Shown here one piece after another: positions 1 through 6,920 of a stretch of 9,355 nucleotides of DNA (within the stretch, counting starts at the first letter, position 1; every line of letters begins with the position of its first letter). The position numbers and the translations under genes were made by a program. The DNA comes from Erythrobacter sp. (lineage in GTDB: Bacteria; Pseudomonadota; Alphaproteobacteria; Sphingomonadales; Sphingomonadaceae): positions 1 to 9,355 of the forward strand of contig JABSPI010000066.1 of NCBI GenBank assembly GCA_013214365.1. The letters are read 5' to 3'. The notes beneath the pieces were generated by a model, which made no database searches, was not told where the DNA came from, and was given only the letters and a program-made list of their open reading frames with translations.

Positions 1-309
1 GTCTGGGTCGATCAGGCCGAGCATCTGATCCGCTATCTCGAAGTGACCACCAATTCGGGCAAGAAAGTGCTCGCACCGATGACCTTCTGCGCGGTCCAGG
101 GCAAAAGCTGGCTGGGCGGCTTGTCGGTGATCGCCGATGACCAAACCGAATTGGTCGATATCGATGCCATCCGCTCAGACCAATTCGACGCGGTTCCCGG
201 CATCGCAACACCGGGCCAGATCACCCGTCTCGAAGAGGACAAGATCATGGCCTATTACGGCGGCGGCTACATGTATGCCCTGCCAGAACGGGGTGAACCA
301 TGGCTCTAA
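1..309 (+). CDS. puhA: Photosynthetic reaction centre H subunit, C-terminal 102 residues (5' end outside window)
   Basis: This is the end of the H subunit, the non-pigmented cap on the cytoplasmic face of the purple bacterial reaction centre, which helps guide protons to the secondary quinone site. The frame is open from base 1 and stops with TAA at 307-309. The visible part is the soluble PRC-barrel domain. It includes the family-typical tail with LEEDKIMAYYGGG followed by Y-A-x-P-x-R-x-E-P-x-L. The N-terminal membrane helix must lie upstream of the window. An internal GTG at 43 could be taken for a start, but the reading frame is continuous and homologous-looking before it. The gene overlaps puhB by 10 bases. 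Identification is firm because both the motif and the puhBC-acsF neighbours agree. Confidence 0.95.
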   Translation, partial: VWVDQAEHLIRYLEVTTNSGKKVLAPMTFCAVQGKSWLGGLSVIADDQTELVDIDAIRSDQFDAVPGIATPGQITRLEEDKIMAYYGGGYMYALPERGEPWL

Positions 310-1046
310 ATGCACCAAATGCCTCCGGGCTGAACGCCGCGCCGGCCTCGATCAGGGGCTATGGCACGGGCGAAGTTCCGGAGGCGGTGAGCGAAATCAT
401 CTTCCGCCGCAGCGCTGATGAAACAGTGCTGTGGCGTGGACAGCCCGATTTCCGCAAATTCGCCTCGAGCGCGTTTCGGACCAATATCGTGGCGGTGTAT
501 TTCGCGATTTTGACCGTGGGCGCCTACTTTGCGAGCGGCATGCCCAGCGCGATCACCGTGGCAGTGATGGGGGCTGTGGCATTCCTCATCCTGCTCGGTC
601 TGGCGTGGCTGTCGGTCAAGAAGACGAGCTATATCCTGACCAATCAACGCGTGGTTATGGTGATCGGGATTGCGCTGGAAAAACGGATCAGCATCCCGCT
701 CAAACATATCGGTGCGGCCGATCTTAAAGCGCACGGGAAAGCGGGCCATGGCTCGATCGCCTTGCAGATCACCGGGGATCAGCCTTTGGGCTATATGCTG
801 TTGTGGCCGCATTGCCGGCCTTTGCATTTTGCCTCGCCGCAACCCTTGCTGCGCGCTTTGCCTGATGCGGCGGGCGTGGCGCGGATGTTGGCCGATGCCT
901 GCGCACAGGTGCACGCGATCGAGCGCAATATGGCGGGCGATGACACATCCACAATGGTCGGTGCGACCCAGCCTGCACCCGCTGCACCCGATCCTGCCGC
1001 GCCCGAACCTTCTAATGGTGCTCATCCTCAGGGGGCGCCGGCATGA
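300..1046 (+). CDS. puhB: Photosynthetic complex assembly protein PuhB (reaction-centre assembly factor)
   Basis: PuhB is an inner-membrane protein needed for efficient assembly of the reaction centre; in Rhodobacter the orthologue follows puhA. The 248-residue product has a short N-terminal segment, the conserved E-x-x-LWRGQPD at about 41-50, two membrane helices at about 60-78 and 82-104, then a bacterial PH-like domain with TNQRVVM at 114-120. This layout is the family's. The ATG at 300 lies inside the end of puhA, with GGGGTG just upstream as a ribosome site. The last ~28 residues (221-248) are almost only Ala, Pro and small polar residues, a tail that I would not expect to be folded. The stop overlaps the puhC start as ATGA. 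Family knowledge and position agree; the exact molecular action of PuhB is not settled. Confidence 0.92.
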   Translation: MALNAPNASGLNAAPASIRGYGTGEVPEAVSEIIFRRSADETVLWRGQPDFRKFASSAFRTNIVAVYFAILTVGAYFASGMPSAITVAVMGAVAFLILLGLAWLSVKKTSYILTNQRVVMVIGIALEKRISIPLKHIGAADLKAHGKAGHGSIALQITGDQPLGYMLLWPHCRPLHFASPQPLLRALPDAAGVARMLADACAQVHAIERNMAGDDTSTMVGATQPAPAAPDPAAPEPSNGAHPQGAPA

Positions 1047-1534
1047 ACACGTTGGTTTCCGAACATGGCTCGCCCGAACCGTTTCGCCACCGGGTCCCGG
1101 TGATCTTGATGGGCGGGCTGGTTGTGCTCTCGCTTGCGCTGGCCTCCTCGGTCAGCCTCGGCTTTTTTGAACGGCAAGCCGTCCCAAGCGAAGCGCGCGC
1201 GGCATCGGGCGCAATGGCGATTGCGACAAGGTCGCTGGCCTTTTTTGACGAAACCGACGGCACAGTGCGGATCGAAGACGCCTTTAGCGGCGAGCAGATC
1301 GCCAGCTTTGGCCCGGGCACTGGCGGATTTGTCCGCTCCAGCGTGCGCAGCCTGGTGCACCATCGGCGGATCAACGGGATTGGCCGCGCCACTCCGTTTG
1401 AATTGATCGAATGGGATAACGGCCAGCTCACCTTGCGCGACACCACCACCGGCAAAGCGGTCGAGCTGGGCTCGTTCGGGGCCGACAATCGCGCGGTGTT
1501 TGCCGCCATGCTCGAACAGGGGACGGGACAATGA
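1043..1534 (+). CDS. puhC: Photosynthetic complex assembly protein PuhC
   Basis: PuhC is a single-pass membrane protein that supports the amount and organisation of the reaction centre-LH1 complex in Rhodobacter. The 163-residue product has a charged N-terminus, one membrane helix at about 17-39, and a periplasmic domain. The domain shows the family pattern GFVRSSVRSL (95-104), followed by PFELIEW (118-124), L-x-L-x-D-x-x-T-G and a closing FGADN (145-149). The start is the ATG of an ATGA overlap with puhB, with a G-rich stretch (GGGGGC) about 7 bases upstream. The stop overlaps the next gene by the same 4-base arrangement, so translation is likely coupled on both sides. Length and topology match the family. 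Confidence 0.9.
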   Translation: MNTLVSEHGSPEPFRHRVPVILMGGLVVLSLALASSVSLGFFERQAVPSEARAASGAMAIATRSLAFFDETDGTVRIEDAFSGEQIASFGPGTGGFVRSSVRSLVHHRRINGIGRATPFELIEWDNGQLTLRDTTTGKAVELGSFGADNRAVFAAMLEQGTGQ

Positions 1535-1845
1535 CTTCGATGGCCCAGCAATCGGCGACGGCGCCGCGTGTGTTTGAAACCCCGTGCACGATCACGATCG
1601 AGCAAAGCCCGGAAAACTTTCACGCCCATGTCGAATTGCCCGAACATATCGAAATGGAGCCGGGCGACAAAGTGCGCGTCCACGGCGCGCCTGTCTCGAT
1701 CCCATTCGGCAGCAAGCAAGTGTTTGAACGCACCGCAACCGTGACCCGCGCCGGGCCGGTCAAACGCGCGCTCACCCGCTTTGCCGCCTATTTCGATCTG
1801 GCCGAACTCTACGAAGTCAGCTTCAACGCAGGGAGGATCAAATGA
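1531..1845 (+). CDS. bciE: Small soluble protein directly upstream of acsF, probable cyclase subunit BciE
   Basis: This 104-residue protein has no membrane segment, signal peptide or cysteine pair. Its middle looks beta-rich, with [16 protein letters not shown] at about 50-65, followed by a basic stretch and the aromatic-acidic end [11 protein letters not shown]. Alphaproteobacterial oxygen-dependent cyclases are known to need a small extra subunit, BciE, besides the diiron protein AcsF. I recall its gene as conserved just ahead of acsF in the puh cluster. The position, size and 4-base ATGA overlap with both puhC and acsF fit that. The assignment rests on context and memory of the family, not on a motif I can prove. 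The alternative is a PuhD-like assembly protein, although Rhodobacter PuhD is much shorter. Confidence 0.72.
   Translation: MTSMAQQSATAPRVFETPCTITIEQSPENFHAHVELPEHIEMEPGDKVRVHGAPVSIPFGSKQVFERTATVTRAGPVKRALTRFAAYFDLAELYEVSFNAGRIK
1831..1836 (+). promoter_or_regulatory. Strong ribosome binding site for acsF
   Basis: GGGAGG lies 5 bases before the ATG at 1842, inside the end of the upstream gene. It is the best Shine-Dalgarno match in the operon and fixes the acsF start. It also suggests that acsF can be translated independently of coupling. Confidence 0.75.
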
Positions 1846-2930
1846 ACGCTCACACTGAGATCACATCAGCCGAGCATCAGGACATGATGACCAGCGAAGA
1901 GGCGATGGACCTGGCGCAGCAGGACACGATGCTGGCCCCGCGTTTCTACACCACCGATTTCGACGCGCTCGATGCGATCGATGTCTCGTTGGTGCGCGAG
2001 GAATGGGACCAATTGATCGCGGATATGATTGGCGACCCCAACAAAATGCACTTTCGGCAAAAGGACGATTTTGCCGGGATTATTGAATCGCTCGAACCTG
2101 AATTGCGCGCCGAGTTTACCGATTTCCTGGTGAGCTCGATGACGTCGGAATTTTCCGGCTGCGTGCTCTATGCCGAAATCGCCCGGCGGACCAAAAATCC
2201 CGATGTGAAGCAATTGTTCAAATTGCTCGCCCGCGATGAAAGCCGCCATGCAGGCTTCATCAATGAAAGCCTCAAAGATGCCGGGATCGGGGTCGATCTG
2301 GGCTTTTTGACCAAGACCAAGAAATACACCTATTTCAAACCGAAATTCATCTGGTACGCGGTCTATCTGTCGGAAAAGATCGGATATGCCCGCTATATCA
2401 CGATCTATCGCCATCTGGCGGCCAATCCGGACAAGAAATTCCACCCGATCTTCGATTGGTTCGAGGAATGGTGCAATGACGAATTCCGCCACGGCGAGGC
2501 GTTTGCCATGCTGCTGCGGGCGGAACCGGGATTGCTGGAGGGGCGCAACAAGCTGTGGATCCGGTTCTTCCTGCTCTCGGTTTATGCCACCATGTATGTG
2601 CGCGACCACAACCGCCCGGTTTTCCACGCCGCTTTGGGGGTGGACCCGACCGAATATGACTATCAGGTGTTTTCGATCTGCAACCAGATCGCGCGCCAGG
2701 TTTTCCCGGTCGAGCTGGATATTGACGACCCCAAATTCCGCGCCCGGATGGAGGCTCTGCGCCAGGCCGCGATGCGGATCGACGATGGCAAAGCCCAAGG
2801 CGGGATTGGCGGATTTTTCAAACGGATCGGGGGATCGCTGGGCGCGGGATATAATTTTGCCCGGATGTATTTCCATCGCACCAAACCCAACACCTTGCCG
2901 CAATCCATCCGGCTGCATCCTGCATGGTAA
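1842..2930 (+). CDS. acsF: Oxygen-dependent Mg-protoporphyrin IX monomethyl ester (oxidative) cyclase, diiron subunit
   Basis: AcsF builds the isocyclic ring E of bacteriochlorophyll: it converts Mg-protoporphyrin IX monomethyl ester to divinyl protochlorophyllide using O2 and reductant (EC 1.14.13.81). The 362-residue length is normal. A ferritin-like diiron site is visible: E103, then E133-x-x-H136 (in RDESRHAGF), a probable E178, and E214-x-x-H217 (in DEFRHGEAF). The N-terminal [14 protein letters not shown] is typical of the family. The start at 1842 is set by GGGAGG 5 bases upstream and by the ATGA overlap with the preceding gene. The requirement for O2 suggests pigment synthesis under air, as in aerobic anoxygenic phototrophs. 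The anaerobic cyclase BchE is not in this window, though it could lie elsewhere. The end overlaps puhE by 7 bases. Confidence 0.96.
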   Translation: MNAHTEITSAEHQDMMTSEEAMDLAQQDTMLAPRFYTTDFDALDAIDVSLVREEWDQLIADMIGDPNKMHFRQKDDFAGIIESLEPELRAEFTDFLVSSMTSEFSGCVLYAEIARRTKNPDVKQLFKLLARDESRHAGFINESLKDAGIGVDLGFLTKTKKYTYFKPKFIWYAVYLSEKIGYARYITIYRHLAANPDKKFHPIFDWFEEWCNDEFRHGEAFAMLLRAEPGLLEGRNKLWIRFFLLSVYATMYVRDHNRPVFHAALGVDPTEYDYQVFSICNQIARQVFPVELDIDDPKFRARMEALRQAAMRIDDGKAQGGIGGFFKRIGGSLGAGYNFARMYFHRTKPNTLPQSIRLHPAW

Positions 2931-3790
2931 GTTGGAGCGGCCATATTATCCCGTTCATCGTGACGGTGATCATCTGGTTCATGGCGACCGGCATAATCGC
3001 ATGGGCCGATAATCGCGGCCGTGCGACCTTCCGGCGCAGCGTCATGATCGGCGGATTTGCCGGCATTTTGGGATTGGTCGCGATTTTGCTGAGTGCGTTC
3101 AGTGTCAGCGTGGCGGCGGTCTACACCGCGTTTATCGGCGCGCTGATGGTGTGGGGCTGGCATGAGATCGGGTTCCTGACCGGAGCGGCCGCGGGCCCGC
3201 GCCGCACACCCTGCGCGCCGGGCACCAAGGGTCTGGACCGCTTCGTCCAGGCCAGCGCGACCGTCCTCCACCACGAAGTGGCGCTGGCGCTGACCGCGCT
3301 GATGCTGATTTCGCTTTCGTGGAATGCCCCCAACCAGATCGGCGTGACAGTGTTTGTCTTGCTATTCGGGCTGAGATTGTCGTCCAAGATCAACCTGTTT
3401 GTCGGCGTGCCCAATTCGACCACCGAAATGCTGCCGGCGCATCTGGACTATCTCAAAAGCTATTTCGGGGCCAATCGTCTGACCGCGCTTCTGGCGGGAT
3501 CGATCCTTGCGATTTTGGCTTTGGCCGGATGGTTTGCCAGCCTCGCCATCGCCGCGGCGCCAGGCAGCCCGGAAATGGTCGGCGCCAGCCTGCTGACCGC
3601 TTTGTGCCTATTGGGCGCGCTCGAACATGTCTTTCTGGCTCTGCCATTTCGTGACGGAATGCTCTGGGGCTGGGCCTTGCCCAAACGCGGCATAGGTCAA
3701 GAAAATCCCGCCCAACTGGCGGCGGGTGGTCAAAACACTCAAAACCAAACCACTGCATTCACAATTGGGGAAAGCACTCATGGACTTTGA
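2924..3790 (+). CDS. puhE: Photosynthetic complex assembly protein PuhE (DUF3623 type)
   Basis: PuhE is a polytopic inner-membrane protein of the puh cluster, linked in Rhodobacter to control of reaction centre and pigment levels; its biochemical role is unknown. The 288-residue product has about seven hydrophobic helices, near 7-27, 40-60, 64-80, 116-132, 138-152, 190-212 and 220-240. Conserved-looking segments are HEIGFLTG (80-87) with GPR after it, [12 protein letters not shown] (153-164) and EHVFLALP (234-241). These match the family as I remember it. The ATG at 2924 sits inside the last codons of acsF, and I see no purine-rich ribosome site before it, so translation probably depends on ribosomes finishing acsF. 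The C-terminal ~35 residues are polar, rich in Gln, Asn and Thr, and overlap the hemA ribosome site and start. Confidence 0.9.
   Translation: MVSWSGHIIPFIVTVIIWFMATGIIAWADNRGRATFRRSVMIGGFAGILGLVAILLSAFSVSVAAVYTAFIGALMVWGWHEIGFLTGAAAGPRRTPCAPGTKGLDRFVQASATVLHHEVALALTALMLISLSWNAPNQIGVTVFVLLFGLRLSSKINLFVGVPNSTTEMLPAHLDYLKSYFGANRLTALLAGSILAILALAGWFASLAIAAAPGSPEMVGASLLTALCLLGALEHVFLALPFRDGMLWGWALPKRGIGQENPAQLAAGGQNTQNQTTAFTIGESTHGL
3767..3774 (+). promoter_or_regulatory. Ribosome binding site that decides the hemA start
   Basis: GGGGAAAG is placed 5 bases before the ATG at 3780, inside the end of puhE. It supports 3780 over an in-frame GTG at 3726, which would add 18 residues that do not resemble the usual N-terminus of the enzyme. 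Confidence 0.65.
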
Positions 3791-5000
3791 AGCCTATTTC
3801 GCCCGGGAACTCGACGGCGTGCGCGAGGAAGGACGGTACCGTGTCTTCACCGATATCAAACGCCATCGCGGACGCTTTCCCCACGCCACCCGCTTTGTTG
3901 ACGGCGGCACACAGGCGGTCACGGTGTGGTGTTCGAACGATTATCTGGGCATGGGCCAACACCCCAAAGTGATCGAGGCCATGCATGATTGCCTTGATGA
4001 ATGCGGCGCCGGGGCGGGCGGCACGCGCAATATTTCGGGCACCAATCATTACCATGTCGAACTCGAAGCCGAGCTGGCTGATTTGCATGGCAAAGAGGCC
4101 GCTTTGCTGTTCACCTCGGGCTATGTCTCGAACTGGGCCGGGTTGAGCACGCTGGCGAGCAAGATCGAGGGCTGCGTGGTGTTCTCCGATGCGCTCAACC
4201 ATGCCTCGATGATCGAGGGGATCCGCCATTCCAAGGCGCCTTATAAAATCTGGAACCACAACGACGTTGAGGACCTCGATCGCAAGCTGGCGGAATATGG
4301 CCCGGACGTGCCCAAATTGGTGGCGTTTGAAAGCGTTTATTCCATGGATGGCGACATTGCCCCGATCGCGGACATTCTCGATGTGTGCGAAAAACACGGC
4401 GCGATGAGCTATATCGACGAAGTGCACGCAGTGGGCCTGTATGGTCCGCGCGGCGGCGGTGTGGCCGAACGCGAAGGCTTGATGGACCGGATCACCGTGA
4501 TCGAGGGCACTTTGGGAAAAGCCTATGGCGTGATGGGCGGCTATATCGCGGCGAGCAAGGATCTGGTCGATTTCGTCCGCACCTTTGCCAGCGGCTTTAT
4601 CTTCTCCACCGCCCTGCCCCCCGCAATCGCGGCGGGTGCAGCGGCCAGTATCCGGCATTTGAAACACAGCGATGCCGAACGCGAATTGCAGCGCGAGCGC
4701 GTCGCTCAGGTGCGGCGCCAGCTCGACATTCTGGGCATCCCGCATATCGATAATCCCAGCCACATCATCCCGGTGATGGTGGGCGATGCCAAGAAGTGCA
4801 AAATGATCAGCGATTGGTTGATGGATAATCACGGCATTTACGTCCAGCCGATCAATTACCCCACAGTCCCGGTGGGAACCGAAAGATTGCGGGTCACCCC
4901 ATCACCGGTGCACGGGCCCGGCGATATCACCCGACTGGTCAACGCATTGAGCGAGATCTGGTCACAATGCGAGCTCGCGCGCATGGCAACTGCAGCCTGA
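3780..5000 (+). CDS. hemA: 5-aminolevulinate synthase (Shemin pathway)
   Basis: This PLP enzyme condenses glycine and succinyl-CoA to 5-aminolevulinate (EC 2.3.1.37), the first committed step to heme and bacteriochlorophyll in alphaproteobacteria. The 406-residue protein shows the usual MDFEAYF and EGRYRVF N-terminus, the [12 protein letters not shown] segment (51-62) and [13 protein letters not shown] (80-92). Further on are the PLP-ring aspartate in [12 protein letters not shown] (D213) and the PLP lysine in GTLGKAYG (K247). The C-terminal [17 protein letters not shown] (360-376) is also typical. The ATG at 3780 is chosen from the ribosome site and the family's N-terminus. The gene overlaps puhE by 11 bases and ends the puh operon, so precursor supply can be co-expressed with pigment and complex assembly. 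Whether the genome has a second ALA synthase cannot be seen here. Confidence 0.96.
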   Translation: MDFEAYFARELDGVREEGRYRVFTDIKRHRGRFPHATRFVDGGTQAVTVWCSNDYLGMGQHPKVIEAMHDCLDECGAGAGGTRNISGTNHYHVELEAELADLHGKEAALLFTSGYVSNWAGLSTLASKIEGCVVFSDALNHASMIEGIRHSKAPYKIWNHNDVEDLDRKLAEYGPDVPKLVAFESVYSMDGDIAPIADILDVCEKHGAMSYIDEVHAVGLYGPRGGGVAEREGLMDRITVIEGTLGKAYGVMGGYIAASKDLVDFVRTFASGFIFSTALPPAIAAGAAASIRHLKHSDAERELQRERVAQVRRQLDILGIPHIDNPSHIIPVMVGDAKKCKMISDWLMDNHGIYVQPINYPTVPVGTERLRVTPSPVHGPGDITRLVNALSEIWSQCELARMATAA

Positions 5001-5032
5001 TCCCTGCTGGCAGAGCCAAAAGCGCAAGCGAG

Positions 5033-5079
5033 AAGGGCGGCATGGAAACCTCGATGAGAGGCCCCACGCCGCCCTTTTT
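5033..5079 (+). terminator. Intrinsic terminator of the puh-hemA operon
   Basis: Thirty-odd bases after the hemA stop, GGGCGGC (5035-5041) pairs with GCCGCCC (5068-5074), followed directly by TTTTT (5075-5079). Inside it, TGG pairs with CCA after one mismatch, and CCTC (49-52 of the 5000s) pairs with GAGG (58-61) around a 5-base loop. The result is a long interrupted hairpin. The T tract on the + strand makes it a terminator for the operon reading rightward. Confidence 0.85.
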
Positions 5080-5134
5080 CGTGCGCTGTGCCCATTGCCC
5101 GGCGCGCGGGTAGAAAACGAGATATGAAGCGGAC

Positions 5135-5174
5135 AAAAAAGGGGCGCCGCGATCACCCGCAGCGCCCCTTTTTT
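5135..5174. terminator. Bidirectional intrinsic terminator between convergent genes
   Basis: AAAAAA (5135-5140), GGGGCGC (5141-5147), an inner GCG/CGC pair, GCGCCCC (5162-5168) and TTTTTT (5169-5174) form a symmetric hairpin with one internal mismatch. With a T tract on each strand it can stop transcription from both sides. It lies 27 bases beyond the stop of the cupredoxin gene (- strand) and is a second barrier for the hemA transcript. Confidence 0.88.
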
Positions 5175-5200
5175 AATCGGGTGGTAAAACCCGCTTTGGC

Positions 5201-5782
5201 TTAGCCTTCGACCTGAGCGAACAGCTCGTCAAACACGCGCGTGGCCATCCCGACATGGCGGACCGATTTGGCCGCTTCGAGATTGTCCATCATGCCTTCG
5301 CCTTCAACCACGATCAGGCCAACCATACCCGCGGCATAATGCGGCGTGCATTTATAGCCATAAATGCCCGGCGCGGGCACAACATAGGCGACTTCCTCGT
5401 TCACCTTGCCTTCAAAACCGGTCACACCGGCGGGCAACATTTCATCAATCGATGCAGCCAGGTGGGTCGGATTGACCGCTTTGAATACGATCGTATCGCC
5501 AACTTTGGCGCGCACCAGGCCCGGCTTGAACACCTGGCGGCCCGTGTCGGGATCGCGGGTCAACATTTCGACCTCGATGATCGTGCCATTGGCTTCGGCC
5601 GCAGGGACCGCGGCGACTTCTTCCACCACTTCTTCAGGAGCAGCTTCTTCAACCACTTCTTCAACAGCGGCCTCAGCCGTCTCGTCCGCCGCTGCCGGAG
5701 CTTCCGCAGCCTGTTCGCCGCCGCACGCCGCCAGAGCGAGCATGCCAGTGGCCGCCACAGAGCTCATGAAAATCTTACGCAT
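5201..5782 (-). CDS. Lipid-anchored pseudoazurin-type cupredoxin (blue copper protein)
   Basis: A 193-residue secreted electron carrier. The N-terminus is a lipoprotein signal with lipobox LAAC, so the predicted acylated residue is C20. Residues 22-65 are a linker made almost entirely of Ala, Glu, Val and Pro. The cupredoxin domain starts at about 66 and carries the type 1 copper ligands H107, C145, H148 and M153. The spacing H-x37-C-x2-H-x4-M equals that of pseudoazurin (40, 78, 81, 86). The C-terminal part with NLEAAKSV and a final helix is also pseudoazurin-like. The start is supported by AGAGGAA (5789-5795) six bases upstream. Pseudoazurins shuttle electrons from the cytochrome bc1 level to periplasmic oxidoreductases. 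Here it would be tethered to a membrane, perhaps serving the reaction centre or a reductase; that role is inference from its neighbours. Confidence 0.9.
   Translation of the reverse strand: MRKIFMSSVAATGMLALAACGGEQAAEAPAAADETAEAAVEEVVEEAAPEEVVEEVAAVPAAEANGTIIEVEMLTRDPDTGRQVFKPGLVRAKVGDTIVFKAVNPTHLAASIDEMLPAGVTGFEGKVNEEVAYVVPAPGIYGYKCTPHYAAGMVGLIVVEGEGMMDNLEAAKSVRHVGMATRVFDELFAQVEG
5617..5663 (-). repeat. 27-base tandem repeat in the cupredoxin linker
   Basis: Two 20-base segments, 5617-5636 and 5644-5663, match at 19 of 20 positions and are offset by 27 bases (9 codons). They encode the repeated EEVVEE block of the Ala/Glu/Val linker. Because the unit is a multiple of three, gain or loss of a copy would alter linker length without breaking the frame. 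Confidence 0.7.
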
Positions 5783-6070
5783 ATTGCATTCCTCTTCTTC
5801 AGAAGGGTCGGTTTTTCATCCGACCGCTGACCAAATCATCCCAGTCAAACCCTAATCCGATGAGTTGGCAATTTCAACTTTACGAATGGTCGGCCTGTTC
5901 GTTCCGGCAAGGCGGCAAAAAGGCGCGCTTACCGCGCTTTGCTATGGCGCCTCGCGCTGGGCCGCAAAACGCTGCACATCAACAATTCATACGAGCAGTT
6001 ACGCGGCCGTGCACTGCTGGGTTGCAGCAATGGATTGCCAATTTGAACAGCCGCGTTAAACACGGGTGCC
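5783..6070. other. Divergent intergenic region without a convincing gene
   Basis: This 288-base spacer separates the cupredoxin gene (-) from the DUF1499 gene (+) and must hold both promoters. On the - strand a possible -35 TTGACT lies at about 5844-5849, inside an imperfectly spaced TGAC/GTCA inverted repeat at 5828-5847; I see no clear -10. On the + strand TTGCCA at 6035-6040 is a weak -35 candidate for the DUF1499 gene. A short inverted repeat AGTTG-N7-CAACT lies at 5863-5879. Open frames through here encode no recognisable protein, are rich in Cys, Trp and Arg, and have no ribosome site. No PpsR-type TGT-N12-ACA site was found by eye. Confidence 0.5.
5806..5825 (-). promoter_or_regulatory. 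Perfect hairpin in the leader of the cupredoxin gene
   Basis: GGTCGG (5806-5811) and CCGACC (5820-5825) are exact complements around an 8-base A/T-rich loop. On the coding (-) strand the hairpin sits about 10 bases before the AGAGGAA ribosome site. It has no T tract, so it is not a terminator. It could stabilise the mRNA, modulate initiation or be a protein-binding palindrome. Confidence 0.45.
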
Positions 6071-6871
6071 ATGAAAAACCTGACCTGGCATTCCAAGCTC
6101 GTCCTCGCCATTGCGGCGTTCCTTCCCATCTACTTCATGATCGCCGCGCTCGGCACCAAGATCGGGTTGTGGAGCTGGCAAACGGGCCTTGGCGGAATGA
6201 CCTTTTCAGCCGGGCCGTTCCTGCTTGGCATCCTGGCGATTGTTGCGCTGGTCTCGTTGATATTGGGGCTGGTGCGAAAACCGCGCCGCCAGCCGGTCGT
6301 TGCGATTGGCGCATTGGGGCTGATTGTCGCAGGCGCGCTCGCGCTGTTCGGGTTTTCTACCGGGAGCAAAGCGGAGAACAACCCGATCCATGATGTCGCC
6401 ACAGACACCGCCGACCCGCCGGCCCTGTCCGCCGAAACTCTGGCGCAGCGGGCCAAAACCGGCGCCAATCCGCTAAACAATTACCAGATCCCTTTGAGCG
6501 AGCTGCCGATGTATGCCGGCGTGTCGCCGGAACTGGCGATCAAGAACCATGCCCAGATTATCATCGACACCTATGATTTGCGGCCGCTGCCGCTGGGCGG
6601 GGCGACCAAGCCGGACGCAATGGCAGCTGTGGCCGCGGCGATGGACAATATGGGCTTCACCGATATTCGTCAGGATGCAGCGGCAGGCCGGGTTGAAGGG
6701 GTCGCGGAAACCTTCTGGTACGGGTTTAAGGATGATGTGGTCGCCCGCATTGATGATCGCGAGATCAATTTCCGGTCGGTCAGCCGCGTAGGCCAAAGCG
6801 ATCTGGGCGCGAATGCCGCGCGCCTCACCGAATTGCGCGCCAATGTCGCGCAAAAGATCGGCGATCGCTAA
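6071..6871 (+). CDS. DUF1499 membrane protein of unknown function
   Basis: The 266-residue product has three hydrophobic helices at about 10-28, 47-67 and 76-95, then a soluble DUF1499 domain. The domain opens with NPIHDVATD (104-112) and closes with FRSVSRVGQSDLGANAARL (234-252), the most conserved part of this family. DUF1499 proteins are widespread in alphaproteobacteria and plant plastids, and no biochemical activity is established for them as far as I know. Many bacterial members lack the helices, so this is the fused three-helix form. The ATG at 6071 is preceded by GGGTG as a weak ribosome site. The gene stands alone, diverging from the cupredoxin gene and converging on the phosphatidyltransferase gene 49 bases away. 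I see no T-tailed terminator in that gap. Confidence 0.8.
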   Translation: MKNLTWHSKLVLAIAAFLPIYFMIAALGTKIGLWSWQTGLGGMTFSAGPFLLGILAIVALVSLILGLVRKPRRQPVVAIGALGLIVAGALALFGFSTGSKAENNPIHDVATDTADPPALSAETLAQRAKTGANPLNNYQIPLSELPMYAGVSPELAIKNHAQIIIDTYDLRPLPLGGATKPDAMAAVAAAMDNMGFTDIRQDAAAGRVEGVAETFWYGFKDDVVARIDDREINFRSVSRVGQSDLGANAARLTELRANVAQKIGDR

Positions 6872-6920
6872 ACCCGCCCGTTAATGCGCGTTGGCGTGAG
6901 GCCTGCGCGCCCTACGCGTC

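Noticed and set aside
306..1025. 239-codon open frame on the - strand opposite puhB
   Set aside because: It is Arg, Gly and His rich, has no ribosome site and no family resemblance; the + strand gene is certain.
1866..2918. 350-codon open frame on the - strand across acsF
   Set aside because: It is the antisense shadow of acsF, whose + frame has diiron motifs. The reverse product has no recognisable family features.
3726..3779. Upstream GTG start adding 18 residues to hemA
   Set aside because: The added residues do not match the enzyme's usual N-terminus. The ATG at 3780 has a good ribosome site and yields the expected length.
3759..4832. 357-codon open frame on the - strand across hemA
   Set aside because: It is a shadow of hemA, whose + frame carries the PLP lysine and all family motifs. 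High GC content makes long antisense frames common.
5910..5960. GC-rich self-complementary stretch as a small RNA or hairpin
   Set aside because: The pairings of GGCGC/GCGCC type are short and have several alternatives, which is expected from the local composition. There is no terminator or promoter to support an RNA gene.
5865..6059. 64-codon open frame in the divergent spacer
   Set aside because: There is no ribosome site, an unusual Cys/Trp/Arg composition and no similarity that I recognise. It may be chance.
6872..6920. Possible terminator between DUF1499 and the phosphatidyltransferase gene
   Set aside because: Short GC-rich inverted pairs such as GGCG/CGCC can be drawn, but there is no T tract on either strand.
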